Part shown: positions 24,162-32,957 of the stretch, in pieces
Numbering within the stretch: position 1 is the first letter of the stretch
How the letters are laid out: every line of letters begins with the position of its first letter
Source: Pelomonas sp051857475
Lineage (GTDB): Bacteria > Pseudomonadota > Gammaproteobacteria > Burkholderiales > Burkholderiaceae_C
Assembly (NCBI RefSeq): GCF_051857475.1
Contig: NZ_JBPZGZ010000003.1
Span: forward strand, 744,001 to 808,000
Direction of reading: 5' to 3'
DNA length: 64,000 bases
Notes under the pieces: model-generated
Seen by the model: only the letters and a program-made list of their open reading frames with translations
What the model was told of the DNA's origin: nothing
Database searches by the model: none
Made by a program: the position numbers and the translations under genes

Positions 24162-24950
24162 GTGGCTACCGCTGTCATCGCCGACGACGAGCCCATGATG
24201 CGTGCCGCGTTGCGCGAGCATCTGCGGGCGCTCTGGCCGGAGCTCGAGATTCGCGCCGAGGCCGAGGATGGATTGACGGCCTTGTTGAAGATCGAGGCTC
24301 TGCGCCCGGACGTGGCCTTCCTGGACATCCGCATGCCGGGCATGACCGGCCTGGAGGTCGCCCGTGCTAAGACCACTGCCTCGCGCATCGTCTTCGTCAC
24401 CGCGTATTCGGACCATGCTGTCGAGGCTTTCGAGGCCGATGCGGTCGACTATGTGGTGAAGCCCGTTGAAACGGCACGGCTGGTGAAAGTCATCGCCAAG
24501 CTCAAGCGCCAACTCGCCGAAGGCGACCCCCAGGCGGCCGAACGGCTGCTGAGCACGCTACAGCGCCTCGGCGTGACCGCACCGGTTTCGCCGCCACCCG
24601 TGTGGCCGCAGGACACCCGGCGGCTCGACTGGCTGCAGGTGGCTACAGGTGCGCATGGCGAGCAGGTGCGCATGGTGCATCTGCAGGACGTTCTCTACTT
24701 CGAGTCCGACACCAAATACACCCGCGTTGTGGCCCATGACTGCGAAGGCCTGCTGCGGTTGACGCTGAAGGAAGTTCTGGAGCAGACGGATCCCGGCAGC
24801 TTCGTGCAGACCCACCGCTCCACGGTCGTGAACCGTCGCTTCGTGCATGCCGTTCACCGCAAGGGCGAAGTGGTAGAGATCGAGCTGAAGGGGCGTGGCG
24901 AGCGACTGAAGGTCTCAGTAGCCAACCACCACCTGTTTCGCGCAATGTGA
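24162..24950 (+). CDS. LytTR-family response regulator
   Basis: The 262-residue product starts at GTG 24162 with a strong AAGGAGGA about 8 bases before it. The receiver domain (residues 1-120) has ADDEP, phospho-acceptor D in AFLDIRMPG near residue 56, T in FVTAYS and K in VVKPVE. Residues about 160-262 form the LytTR DNA-binding domain (VLYFESDTKYTRVV, FVQTHRSTVVNRRFV). It acts with the upstream LytS-type kinase. Targets may include the two envelope genes that follow, but no LytTR site was identified. Confidence 0.93.
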   Translation: MATAVIADDEPMMRAALREHLRALWPELEIRAEAEDGLTALLKIEALRPDVAFLDIRMPGMTGLEVARAKTTASRIVFVTAYSDHAVEAFEADAVDYVVKPVETARLVKVIAKLKRQLAEGDPQAAERLLSTLQRLGVTAPVSPPPVWPQDTRRLDWLQVATGAHGEQVRMVHLQDVLYFESDTKYTRVVAHDCEGLLRLTLKEVLEQTDPGSFVQTHRSTVVNRRFVHAVHRKGEVVEIELKGRGERLKVSVANHHLFRAM

Positions 24951-25081
24951 ACGGGCTGGCGGCGCCGGCGTTCATCGGCCCGCAGCCACGTTCATCCCCC
25001 TCCTGCGACGCTCGTCACATCGATGCGTCGCCCCGGCGGGCAGCTGCCTATCGTCCTCCCATCTCACAGCCGCCCGACACC

Positions 25082-25462
25082 ATGCACACGCAAACTTACG
25101 ACATCCCCGAAGCGCGCTATCACCTGTGGTTGCTGCCGCTGTTTTGCGCCGCGGCATACGCCGTGGGGCTGGTGACGATTCCAAAGAACGCATTGGCTCT
25201 GGGTGGCTTCGCGATCGTGCCCGGCGCCTTTGTCTGCAACGTCATCGGCTTTGTTTCGCAGCGAAGCATCTGGAAGCGCCACGACTACGCCTGGTACCGA
25301 CAGACATTTCCCGAGGCGGTGCAAGCCCATGGTCGCTTGCGCTGCCGCCACTGCGGCGGTGAACGCCTGTCTTTGCGCAACCTGATGAATCACAGCTACA
25401 CGCGCGCCCACGTCTGCGAGCAGTGCGGCAAGACGCTGTACTTCTCGCCCGAGGGCAACTGA
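25082..25462 (+). CDS. Two-span membrane protein with C-terminal zinc ribbon
   Basis: A 126-residue protein. Residues about 14-35 and 40-62 are hydrophobic spans joined by a short turn. The cytoplasmic tail carries CRHCGGERLSLRNLMNH and CEQCGKTLYF, a four-cysteine zinc ribbon. No enzyme motif is visible. It lies 131 bases after the LytTR gene and 35 bases before the next gene on the same strand. I do not recognise the family. Confidence 0.65.
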   Translation: MHTQTYDIPEARYHLWLLPLFCAAAYAVGLVTIPKNALALGGFAIVPGAFVCNVIGFVSQRSIWKRHDYAWYRQTFPEAVQAHGRLRCRHCGGERLSLRNLMNHSYTRAHVCEQCGKTLYFSPEGN

Positions 25463-25497
25463 ACCGCTGTGCAACCGCTTCACCGAGAGAACAAGAC

Positions 25498-26478
25498 ATG
25501 AATCGCATCCTCAGCCGATTTGCCTTGGCCGCCATTGCTGGCTTCGCCGGTTCCGCCGCGCTGGCGGGCGATTTGTCGGACAACCCGATGAACCGCTTCG
25601 CAGGCAAGATCAATGAAATTTTGACCGGCACCAATACCGCCATACACCGTGGCATGCAGGCCTTCGACAAGGCGACCTTGGTGGTCAAGGTCGAAGGCAC
25701 CGATGGGCACTTCGTGCTGCAGGCATTCAACGGCACGCGCCAGGAGTACCGCATCACGGCAGATGATGTCGACTACGTCTATCGCGCCGGCCTTGCCGAG
25801 GCGGCCACCAAGGCGTGCGGCAGCGGGAGCTACGGCTGGGTCGAGTCCAGCCCGCGGGACGATTTCGTGTGGAAGCAATGGCTGGCCCGCAACACGATGA
25901 GCGTCGACGAAGTGGCAACCAACCCGAGAGCGCAGGCACTCATCGCGTCGCCGGGGCCCGAGGCGTCATTGGTATGGCGGGTCGATTGTGGCCAGGGCTT
26001 TGGCTGGCGCTACCCGGGCGACCGGGCGATGGCGATGCCTATTGCCAACTATGTGAACTTCATCAAGACCAGGTACGACGGCATGCGCCCTTTGCCGGCC
26101 GCGGCGCCGCTGACGGTCTATGTGCCGTCAAGCGAGTTGCTGCAGAAGGTCTACGGCATGGATACGCACACCAAGCGCGGCCATATGGAGATCTTTCAGC
26201 AGCGCCTGCTCGGCGCATCCGTGGTGGCGCGATTGCTCCAGAGCCATGTTGAGGCCCGGGTCGTGGAGTACGGCGATCCGGATGAGTTCGACGGCAAGGA
26301 TGGCCTCATCGTGACGGCCAAGCCGTTCGCCTTCGCGCTGGTCACGCCCGTTGGCCGTCGCGACTGGAACCCCCGACAGCAGTGGAGCCAGTACATGCGC
26401 GTTCCGCTGGAAAGCTACGGCAACAGCGTGCTGGCCTTCGGCGACGCGGGTGCGACGTTCGCGGCGACTGCGCGATGA
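25498..26478 (+). CDS. Exported protein, unrecognised
   Basis: The product has 326 residues from ATG 25498. A signal peptide (MNRILSRFALAAIAGFAGSAALA) ends near residue 23, so it is periplasmic or surface located. The mature protein has no clear motif; two cysteines near residues 102 and 163 could pair. The 35-base gap to the zinc-ribbon gene suggests one transcript. Convergent with ssuB: stop to stop 10 bases. Confidence 0.65.
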   Translation: MNRILSRFALAAIAGFAGSAALAGDLSDNPMNRFAGKINEILTGTNTAIHRGMQAFDKATLVVKVEGTDGHFVLQAFNGTRQEYRITADDVDYVYRAGLAEAATKACGSGSYGWVESSPRDDFVWKQWLARNTMSVDEVATNPRAQALIASPGPEASLVWRVDCGQGFGWRYPGDRAMAMPIANYVNFIKTRYDGMRPLPAAAPLTVYVPSSELLQKVYGMDTHTKRGHMEIFQQRLLGASVVARLLQSHVEARVVEYGDPDEFDGKDGLIVTAKPFAFALVTPVGRRDWNPRQQWSQYMRVPLESYGNSVLAFGDAGATFAATAR

Positions 26479-26488
26479 ACACGCCGCG

Positions 26489-27280
26489 TCACCCGGTCGC
26501 ATCGTTCCCCACGATATAGCGCAGCACGCGCTCCTCCAGCTCGGCAAACCCAGCCGCCGTGCGTGAACGCGGCCGCGGCAAAGCCACCGTCGCATCCAGC
26601 GCGATGCCGCCGCGGTCGATCAGCAGCACGCGGTCGGCCAGGGCCACGGCCTCGGCGACGTCGTGGGTCACGAGCAGGGCCGTGAAGCCGTGGCGGCGCC
26701 ACAGTTGCTCGATAAGGCGGTGCATCTCCAGCCGCGTCAACGCGTCCAGCGCTCCCAGAGGCTCATCGAGCAGCAGCAGGCGCGGGCGGTGCACCAGGGC
26801 GCGGGCCAGGGCGACGCGCTGGCGCTGGCCGCCGGACAGCGTTGCCGGCCAGTCGCCGCCGCGGCCGGCCAGGCCGACCTGGGACAGGGCTTCCATCGCG
26901 CGGTCGCGCGCATCGCGGCCTTCGAGGCCCAGGGCGACGTTGTCGACGACGCGCTTCCACGGCAGCAGGCGGGCATCCTGGAACATCAGCCGGCGTTCTT
27001 CCGCCACGCCAGCCTCGATGCGGCCGGCGGTCGGCGCGTCCAGGCCGGCAATGAGGCGCAGCAGCGTGCTCTTGCCGCAGCCGCTGCGGCCCACCAGGGC
27101 GACGAACTCGCCGGGGGCGACGTTCAGGTCCAGGTTCTCCAGCACATGGCGGGCGCCGAAGGACTTGGCGACGCCGTGCAGCTGCAGGGCCAGGCCATGC
27201 GAGGTGTCGCGCGCGGGCGAGGAGGCTTCAGCGACTGGTTCACGCGGCAGCACGGGGGAGTCGTATTCGGTCAGCCACAT
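26489..27280 (-). CDS. ssuB: Aliphatic sulfonate ABC transporter ATPase SsuB
   Basis: The cytoplasmic ATPase of the SsuABC importer. It has 263 residues from ATG 27280. Walker A is GRSGCGKST near residue 63, the Q-loop MFQDARLLPWKRV is followed by the signature LSGGQRQR near 148, and Walker B is LLLLDEPLGALD. The DARLLPWK form of the Q-loop is typical of the nitrate/sulfonate/taurine (NrtD/SsuB/TauB) group. It is the last gene of the ssu operon, 2 bases after ssuC. Confidence 0.93.
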   Translation of the reverse strand: MWLTEYDSPVLPREPVAEASSPARDTSHGLALQLHGVAKSFGARHVLENLDLNVAPGEFVALVGRSGCGKSTLLRLIAGLDAPTAGRIEAGVAEERRLMFQDARLLPWKRVVDNVALGLEGRDARDRAMEALSQVGLAGRGGDWPATLSGGQRQRVALARALVHRPRLLLLDEPLGALDALTRLEMHRLIEQLWRRHGFTALLVTHDVAEAVALADRVLLIDRGGIALDATVALPRPRSRTAAGFAELEERVLRYIVGNDATG

Positions 27281-27282
27281 GG

Positions 27283-28047
27283 TCAGCTTCCTTGTTCGGC
27301 ATAGCCCTTGTGCCAGGGCAGCCAAGCCTTCTCCAGCCAGCGCGCGACGACGTCGGCCAGCTTGCCGAGGACGGCGTAGAGCAGGATGCCGACCAGCACG
27401 ATGTCGGTCTGCAGGAACTCGCGGGCGTTCATCGTCAGATAGCCGATGCCGGCCTGGGCCGACAAGGTCTCGGCGACGATGAGCAGCACCCACATCAGGC
27501 CCAGCGAGAAGCGCAGGCCGACCAGGATGGAGGGCAGGGCGCCGGGCAGAATGACTTGCGCGTAGAGCTGCCAGCCCGACAGGCCGTAGCTGCGCGCCAT
27601 CTCGATGAGGTCGCGGTCGACGTTGCGGATGCCGTGGAAGGTGTTGAGGTAGACCGGGAAGAACACGCCCACGGCCACCAGCACCAGCTTGGCCGCCTCG
27701 TCGATGCCGAACCACAGGATGACGAGAGGAATCAGCGCCAGCGCCGGGATGTTGCGCAGCATCTGCAGCGTCGTGTCGAGCAAGGCTTCGGCACGCTTCC
27801 AGGTGCCTGTCAGCAGGCCCAGCAGCAGCCCCAGGCCGCCGCCGATGGCCAGTGCCGAGAAGGCCCGGGCGGCACTGACGCCGACGTGATGCGCCAGCTC
27901 GCCCGAGCGCAGCAGCTGCCAGAAAGCCGCGCCCACGGCGGCGGGCTCGGGCAGGATGCGCGCCGACAGCGCCCCGCTGCGCGAGGCGATCTCCCAGGCG
28001 ATGAGGATGGCCGCGGGCAGCAGCCAGGGGGTGAGGCGCTTCAGCAT
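27283..28047 (-). CDS. ssuC: Aliphatic sulfonate ABC transporter permease SsuC
   Basis: The 254-residue inner-membrane permease has about six spans. The EAA motif region MARSYGLSGWQLYAQVILPGALPSIL contacts SsuB. The N-terminal PWLLPAAILIAWEIASRSG and the motif LIVAETLSAQAGIGYLTMNAREFLQTD match SsuC/TauC permeases. It starts 3 bases after the ssuD stop region and ends 2 bases before ssuB. Confidence 0.93.
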   Translation of the reverse strand: MLKRLTPWLLPAAILIAWEIASRSGALSARILPEPAAVGAAFWQLLRSGELAHHVGVSAARAFSALAIGGGLGLLLGLLTGTWKRAEALLDTTLQMLRNIPALALIPLVILWFGIDEAAKLVLVAVGVFFPVYLNTFHGIRNVDRDLIEMARSYGLSGWQLYAQVILPGALPSILVGLRFSLGLMWVLLIVAETLSAQAGIGYLTMNAREFLQTDIVLVGILLYAVLGKLADVVARWLEKAWLPWHKGYAEQGS

Positions 28048-28050
28048 GGT

Positions 28051-29223
28051 TCAACTGGCCGACACGGCCTTGGGTAAAAGCGTGTTGGCGACGATCTCGC
28101 CGAAGGGCCCCGTCAACGTGGGCGCCGTCAGCTTCTCGCGCACATTCAGCGGCAGCAGCGGGAACACCAGTTCGGCAAAGCGATGCGCCTCGTCCAGATG
28201 CGGATAGCCGCTGAGGATGAAGTACTCCAGGCCGATGTCCGAATATTCCTGGATGCGGTCCGCCACCTGCTGCGGGCTGCCGACCAGGGCGGTGCCCGCG
28301 CCGCCGCGGACGAGGCCGACACCGGCCCAGAGGTTGGGGGAGATCTCCAGTCCCTGGCGCACATCGGCCTTGTTGAACTGGCCGCCATGCAGCTCGGCCA
28401 TGCGGCGCTGGCCGACCGAGTCCATGCTCTTGAAGCGTGCCTGGGCCGCAGCCACGGTGGCCTCGTCCAGCTCGGACAGCAGCTCGCCGGCGGCGCGCCA
28501 GGCCTCGTCCTCGGTCTCGCGCACGATGACGTGGAGCCGGATGCCGTAGCGCAGCTGGCGGCCTTTGATGGCCGCACGTTCGCGCACATCGGCAAGCTTC
28601 TTCTCGACCTCGGCGGGAGGTTCTCCCCAGGTCAGATAGGTGTCGACCTGCTCCGCGGCCAGGTCGTGGGCCGGGCCCGAGGAGCCGCCGAAGAACACCG
28701 GCGGATAGGGCTTGTTGATGGGCGGGTAGAGCACCTTGCCGCCCTTGACGCTGAGGTGTTCGCCGTCCAGGTCCAGCGGCTCGCCGGTGTGCGAGCGGGT
28801 CAGCAGTTCGCGCCAGATGCGGATGAACTCGGCCGACTGCTCGTAGCGCTCGGCATGGCCGAGGAACTGGCCATCGCCGGCCAGTTCGTCGGGGTCGCCG
28901 CCGGTGACGAGGTTGACCAGCAGGCGGCCGCCCGAGAGTCGGTCCAGCGTGGCCGCCATGCGGGCGCTCTGCGAGGGCGCCACCAGTCCGGGGCGTAGCG
29001 CGACCAGGAACTTCAGATTCTTGGTCGCATCGATGAGGCTGGCCGCCACGATCCACGAGTCTTCGCATGAACGACCGGTGGGCAGCAGCACGCCCTCGTA
29101 GCCGAGGCTGTCGGCGGCGATGGCAATCTGCTTGAAGTAGGCATGGTCGGCCACGCGCGCGCCGCGTGAGCTGCCGAGGTAGCGGCTGTCGCCGTGGGTG
29201 GGGATGAACCAGAAGATCTTCAT
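28051..29223 (-). CDS. ssuD: FMNH2-dependent alkanesulfonate monooxygenase SsuD
   Basis: SsuD cleaves the C-S bond of alkanesulfonates, giving aldehyde and sulfite, with FMNH2 from SsuE. The product is 390 residues from ATG 29223, within the family norm (380-390). The luciferase-like TIM barrel shows MKIFWFIPTHGDSRYLG at the start, NLVTGGDPDELAGDG near 140, and the mobile-loop arginine region near residue 300 (LVRGGAGTALVGSP). It follows ssuA-like by 1 base. Confidence 0.96.
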   Translation of the reverse strand: MKIFWFIPTHGDSRYLGSSRGARVADHAYFKQIAIAADSLGYEGVLLPTGRSCEDSWIVAASLIDATKNLKFLVALRPGLVAPSQSARMAATLDRLSGGRLLVNLVTGGDPDELAGDGQFLGHAERYEQSAEFIRIWRELLTRSHTGEPLDLDGEHLSVKGGKVLYPPINKPYPPVFFGGSSGPAHDLAAEQVDTYLTWGEPPAEVEKKLADVRERAAIKGRQLRYGIRLHVIVRETEDEAWRAAGELLSELDEATVAAAQARFKSMDSVGQRRMAELHGGQFNKADVRQGLEISPNLWAGVGLVRGGAGTALVGSPQQVADRIQEYSDIGLEYFILSGYPHLDEAHRFAELVFPLLPLNVREKLTAPTLTGPFGEIVANTLLPKAVSAS

Positions 29224-29224
29224 G

Positions 29225-30175
29225 TCATGCCTTCTTGATCGGCGTGGCGATGGCATCGGCCACGCGGATGGAGCGCGGGATGAGGCCAAGCTCGGTGAAG
29301 GAGTCGGCGACGAGCTGCTGTTCCTTGACCAGCTCCGTCGTCAGCGGGCCCACCGGCGCGGCGCCGCGGCGCTCGACCATCTTGTAGACCGTCGCCAGCG
29401 GCAGGCCGGCGAACTCGGCATAGCGCTGCACCGCGTCGCGGCGGTCGGTGCGCACGCGCGAGTCGGTGTCGGTCAGGGCCTGGAACAGCGTCTTCAGCAG
29501 GGCGGCCTCGCGGCCCAGGGCCTGCGAAGCCAGGTAGAAGGTGTTGTTGCTGGTCAGCCCGCGGCTGGTGGCCAGCGCGCGCAGCTCGCCCGTGACCTCG
29601 GCCGCGGCGTAGTAGGGGTCCCAGACGGCCCAGGCGTCCACGGAGCCGCGCTCGAAGGCAGCGCGTGCATCGGCGGGCGGCAGGTAGACGGCCTGGATGT
29701 CGTTCCAGGTCAGGCCGGCCTTCTTGACGGCGCGGACCGTCAGGAAATGGGCGCTGCTGCCCTTCTGCAGCGCGACGCGGCGGCCTTTCAGATCGGCCAG
29801 CGTCTTCAGCGGCGAATCGGGCTTGACGAGGATGGCCGAGCTGTCGGGCTTGGGCGGCTCGGCGCCGACATAGACCACGTCCTTGCCGGCTGCCTGCGCG
29901 AACACCGGTGGCGCGTCGCCCGTGGCACCGAACTCCACGCTGCCCAGGGCCAGGGCTTCCAGCAACTGCGGGCCGGCGGGGAACTCGATCCACTGGATGC
30001 GCGTGCCCGGCAGGCGCTGCTCCAGCAGGCCATAGCTCTTCAGCAGCGCGAGGTTGAGTGAGCCCTTCTGAAAGCCGACGCGCAATTGCGGCTGCGACTG
30101 CGCGCGGGTCCAGACTGCCGCCGTCGTCGCGAGGATGGCGACGGCGGCGCGCCGCGTCGTGTGGTGGCCGCTCAT
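29225..30175 (-). CDS. Second aliphatic sulfonate-binding protein (SsuA paralogue)
   Basis: The 316-residue product has a twin-arginine-like signal (TTRRAAVAILATTAAVWTRAQ), unlike the plain Sec signal of its neighbour. The mature part is an NMT1/SsuA fold with LRVGFQKGSLNLALLKSYGLLEQ and VEFGATGDAPPVFAQAAGKD. It is clearly paralogous to the upstream ssuA: both share the phrase QAVYLPPADARAAFERG and a LGLIP(K/R)SIRVADA tail. Its ATG overlaps the ssuA stop (ATGA). It may widen the sulfonate range. Confidence 0.9.
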   Translation of the reverse strand: MSGHHTTRRAAVAILATTAAVWTRAQSQPQLRVGFQKGSLNLALLKSYGLLEQRLPGTRIQWIEFPAGPQLLEALALGSVEFGATGDAPPVFAQAAGKDVVYVGAEPPKPDSSAILVKPDSPLKTLADLKGRRVALQKGSSAHFLTVRAVKKAGLTWNDIQAVYLPPADARAAFERGSVDAWAVWDPYYAAAEVTGELRALATSRGLTSNNTFYLASQALGREAALLKTLFQALTDTDSRVRTDRRDAVQRYAEFAGLPLATVYKMVERRGAAPVGPLTTELVKEQQLVADSFTELGLIPRSIRVADAIATPIKKA

Positions 30176-31131
30176 TTGCCCGCCTCCGCCAGCTTGGCTG
30201 TGCCGGGCAGGGCGTCGGCCACGCGGATGGACTTGGGGATCAGGCCCAGGGCATGGAAGGTGTCGGCGATCTTCTGCTGTTCGGCGGCGACGGCCGGCGT
30301 CAGCGGCTTCACGCCGAACTGGTAGCGCGTCAGGCTCTTCTCGACCACGTCGGGCTCCAGCCCCTGCAACGGGGCGATGACGGTCGCGGCGGCCTTGGTA
30401 TTGGCTTTGAGGTAGTTGGCCTGGGCTTGCGTGTCCTCGAACAGCGCGCGGATGACCTGCGGCTGCTTCTCGGCATAGCCGCGCTCGGCCAGGTAGTAGG
30501 CGTAGTTGTTGACGATGCCGCGACCGTCGGCGAGCACGCGGGCGCCGCTCTGCTTCTCGACGGCGGCCAGGAAGGGATCCCAGATCACCCAGGCATCCAC
30601 GGCGCCGCGTTCGAAGGCGGCGCGCGCATCGGCGGGCGGCAGGTAGACGGCCTGCACGTCGCTGAACTTCAGGCCCTGCTTTTCCAGCGCCTTGACGATG
30701 AGGTAGTGGACATTGCTGCCCTTGTTCAGTGCGACCTTCTTGCCCTTCAGCTCGGCGACCGATTTGATGGACGAGTCCTTGGGCACGACGATGGCTTCGG
30801 CCTCCGGTGCGGCCGGGTCGTACCCGATGTACACGAACTGGGCGCCTGCCGCCTGGGCAAAGATGGGCGGGGCCTCGCCGACAAAGCCCACGTCGACGGC
30901 ACCGACGTTGAGACCCTCGAGCAGCTGCGGGCCGGCGGGGAACTCGACCCATTTCACGCTGACACCCAGGGGCGCGAGCTTCTTCTCCAGCGAGCCCGAG
31001 GACTTCTGCAGCGTCAGCAGGCTGGCAGATTTCTGGAAGCCGATGCGCAAGGTGGTCTGCGCCGAGGCGTGGAGGCTGGTGGCCGCAATCAACAGCGGCG
31101 CGGTCCAGCGGAGGAGAGAACGGAAAAGCAT
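30172..31131 (-). CDS. ssuA: Aliphatic sulfonate-binding protein SsuA
   Basis: The periplasmic receptor that feeds sulfonates to SsuBC. It has 319 residues from ATG 31131 (GGAGAG region upstream), with a Sec signal ending in HASA (about residue 24). An ATG at 31236 adds 35 non-signal residues and is rejected. The fold shows LRIGFQKSASLLTLQ, FPAGPQLLEGLNVGAVDVGFVGEAPP and WVIWDPFLAAVE, the SsuA pattern. It overlaps the paralogue downstream and lies 132 bases after ssuE. Confidence 0.93.
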   Translation of the reverse strand: MLFRSLLRWTAPLLIAATSLHASAQTTLRIGFQKSASLLTLQKSSGSLEKKLAPLGVSVKWVEFPAGPQLLEGLNVGAVDVGFVGEAPPIFAQAAGAQFVYIGYDPAAPEAEAIVVPKDSSIKSVAELKGKKVALNKGSNVHYLIVKALEKQGLKFSDVQAVYLPPADARAAFERGAVDAWVIWDPFLAAVEKQSGARVLADGRGIVNNYAYYLAERGYAEKQPQVIRALFEDTQAQANYLKANTKAAATVIAPLQGLEPDVVEKSLTRYQFGVKPLTPAVAAEQQKIADTFHALGLIPKSIRVADALPGTAKLAEAGK

Positions 31132-31263
31132 GAGTCGTGTCCTGTGCAAAAAGATCCCGGCGCCGAGGCGCACCCGATCAGCACCCAGTGGCGCCGGGAT
31201 GAAGTCGCCGATCCCGTGCGGGAGGCGAGGAGACAAGCGGTGGTGTGTGCGGCGGAGCAGGCG

Positions 31264-31824
31264 TCAACAGCTGAGCGCGGGCTCCAGCCGCGTCGGCATT
31301 CGCGGTGAGCCCGAGGTGAGAGGAGCCAGGGCGCGGTCCAGGCGCGCGATCAGGTCGGGCTCGGGCACGAAGCCGCCCGCTTCATGGCGGCGCAGCTGGG
31401 CGTCGGTGGCGAACACGCCGTCCAGCACGTGGCGGGCACCTAGGGCCGACAGCACCGGCTTGAGGGCGTAGTCCAGGGCCAGGAAATGGGCCGGGCTGCC
31501 GCCGGTGGCCAGGGGCAGCACCAGCTTGCCGCGCAACGCGTCGGGCGGCAGCAGGTCCAGGAAGACCTTGAGCAGCCCGCTGTAGGCTGCCTTGTAGATG
31601 GGCGTGCCGATGACGACGAGATCGGCCTGCTCGACGGCCTGCACGGCCGCGGCGATGGCCCGGTCCTGCACATCCGCATTCAGCAGCGCGGCGGCGGGCA
31701 GGTCGCGCACCAGGATGTGGTCCTGCTGCGTGCCCCGGCCTTCCAGCCGCGTCAGCGCGAACTGCGTGAGCCAGGCGGAACGCGAGCGTTCGCTGGGGCT
31801 GGCGGAGAGGCTGGTGATGTGCAT
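31264..31824 (-). CDS. ssuE: NADPH-dependent FMN reductase SsuE
   Basis: The 186-residue flavodoxin-like reductase supplies FMNH2 to SsuD. It shows SLSASPSERSRS (FMN phosphate loop) at the N-terminus, VVIGTPIYKAAYSGLLKVFLDLLPPDAL near 75-100 and LPLATGGSPAH near 110, all as in SsuE. It is the first gene of the ssu operon. No Shine-Dalgarno sequence is visible before the ATG, and a perfect hairpin abuts the start codon (separate entry). Confidence 0.94.
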   Translation of the reverse strand: MHITSLSASPSERSRSAWLTQFALTRLEGRGTQQDHILVRDLPAAALLNADVQDRAIAAAVQAVEQADLVVIGTPIYKAAYSGLLKVFLDLLPPDALRGKLVLPLATGGSPAHFLALDYALKPVLSALGARHVLDGVFATDAQLRRHEAGGFVPEPDLIARLDRALAPLTSGSPRMPTRLEPALSC

Positions 31825-31825
31825 G

Positions 31826-31849
31826 GCGGCCTGATTCAATTCAGGCCGC
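31826..31849 (-). promoter_or_regulatory. Inverted repeat abutting the ssuE start codon
   Basis: Perfect 9-bp arms, GCGGCCTGA (31826-31834) and TCAGGCCGC (31841-31849), with a 6-base spacer. One base separates it from the ssuE ATG (31824). As RNA it would form a hairpin where a ribosome binding site should be; as DNA it could be an operator for a sulfur-responsive regulator of the CysB/SsuR kind. Which role applies cannot be told from sequence. Confidence 0.55.
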
Positions 31850-31898
31850 AACGATAGGGAAGCCGCCTTCCTCGCGGAACGAAGGAAAAGCGGGATGC

Positions 31899-32954
31899 TT
31901 ATGCGGGACGTGAAAGTAGGGCGCCGACGCCCCAAAGCCCCGTCGCCAGGGCTGCGGCCGCGGACAGGTTGGCTGCGGCGCCCAGGTCGTCCGCGAACCA
32001 CAGCCACACGCCCGTGGCTGCAGCGGTCAGCACGAACAGGGCGACAGCCGCCATCCTCGCCCGGCGCGCTGTGGGCGGATCGAAGCGGGGCTGGCTCAGG
32101 CGGGCCTCGATGGGCAGGGCGGACGGCGCCGCGCCCGGGGGCATCCAGCCGGGCGACTTGAAGGGCACGCGCAGCTTGTCGGCCCAGCGCGGCGTGGCCC
32201 GCATGCGCCGCCACAGCTCGGCATAGAACTGCCCCACCGCGGCCAGCGGGTTCCAGCTCGCCAGCGGCTTGACGGTGCCGTAGACGCAGGGTTCGGTTTC
32301 TTCGGTGAAGCTGCCGAAGAGTCGGTCCCAGATGACGAAGATGGCCCCGTAGTTGCGGTCCAGATAGCACGGGTTCACGGCGTGGTGGACGCGGTGGTTG
32401 GACGGAGTCGACAGCACCCGGTCCAGCCAGCCCAGGCGGCCGATGTGTTCGGTGTGGATCCAGAACTGGTAGAAGAGCACGACGATGCCGGCCAGCGCGT
32501 ACTGCGCCGTCGGCACGCCCAGCAGGGCCATGGGCAGGAAGAAGGGCGCACCCATCACCGAATACAGGCTCTCCTGGCGCAGCGCCGTGCTGAGGTTGAA
32601 ATGCTCGCTCTGGTGGTGCACGGCATGGGCGGCCCAGAACAGCGCGCTCTCGTGGCTGGTGCGGTGCAGCCAGTAGTCGCAGAAGTCGTACATGACGACG
32701 GCCGCCAGCGCGCCGACTGCGCCCTGCCACGGCGTGCCGGGCAGCAGGGCCAGCCGGCTGTGCACGGCGGCGTAGAGGCCGGTCTGGAACAGCGGCGTGA
32801 CGACGGCCACAGCCTGGCTGAGCAGGCCCTGGCTGAGGCTGCTGAGGGTGTCGGCCAGGCCGTAGGTGTTGTGGCCTCGCCGGCGGCCCCAGGCCCACTC
32901 CGCCAGCATCAGCAGCAGAAAGATGGGCAGCACGTAAAGCACGATCTCGGACAT
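31899..32954 (-). CDS. Sterol desaturase/fatty acid hydroxylase-family membrane protein
   Basis: The 351-residue di-iron membrane enzyme carries the histidine clusters HRTSH (near 97), HAVHHQSEH (near 110) and HRVHH (near 195). These define the FA_hydroxylase family. Hydrophobic spans lie at about residues 5-20, 45-65, 80-95, 125-165 and in a C-terminal pair. The substrate is an alkyl chain or sterol-like lipid but is not predictable. The end is 74 bases from the ssuE start on the same strand, so it could read into the ssu operon, although sulfonate use does not explain its role. Confidence 0.88.
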   Translation of the reverse strand: MSEIVLYVLPIFLLLMLAEWAWGRRRGHNTYGLADTLSSLSQGLLSQAVAVVTPLFQTGLYAAVHSRLALLPGTPWQGAVGALAAVVMYDFCDYWLHRTSHESALFWAAHAVHHQSEHFNLSTALRQESLYSVMGAPFFLPMALLGVPTAQYALAGIVVLFYQFWIHTEHIGRLGWLDRVLSTPSNHRVHHAVNPCYLDRNYGAIFVIWDRLFGSFTEETEPCVYGTVKPLASWNPLAAVGQFYAELWRRMRATPRWADKLRVPFKSPGWMPPGAAPSALPIEARLSQPRFDPPTARRARMAAVALFVLTAAATGVWLWFADDLGAAANLSAAAALATGLWGVGALLSRPA

Positions 32955-32957
32955 GCC

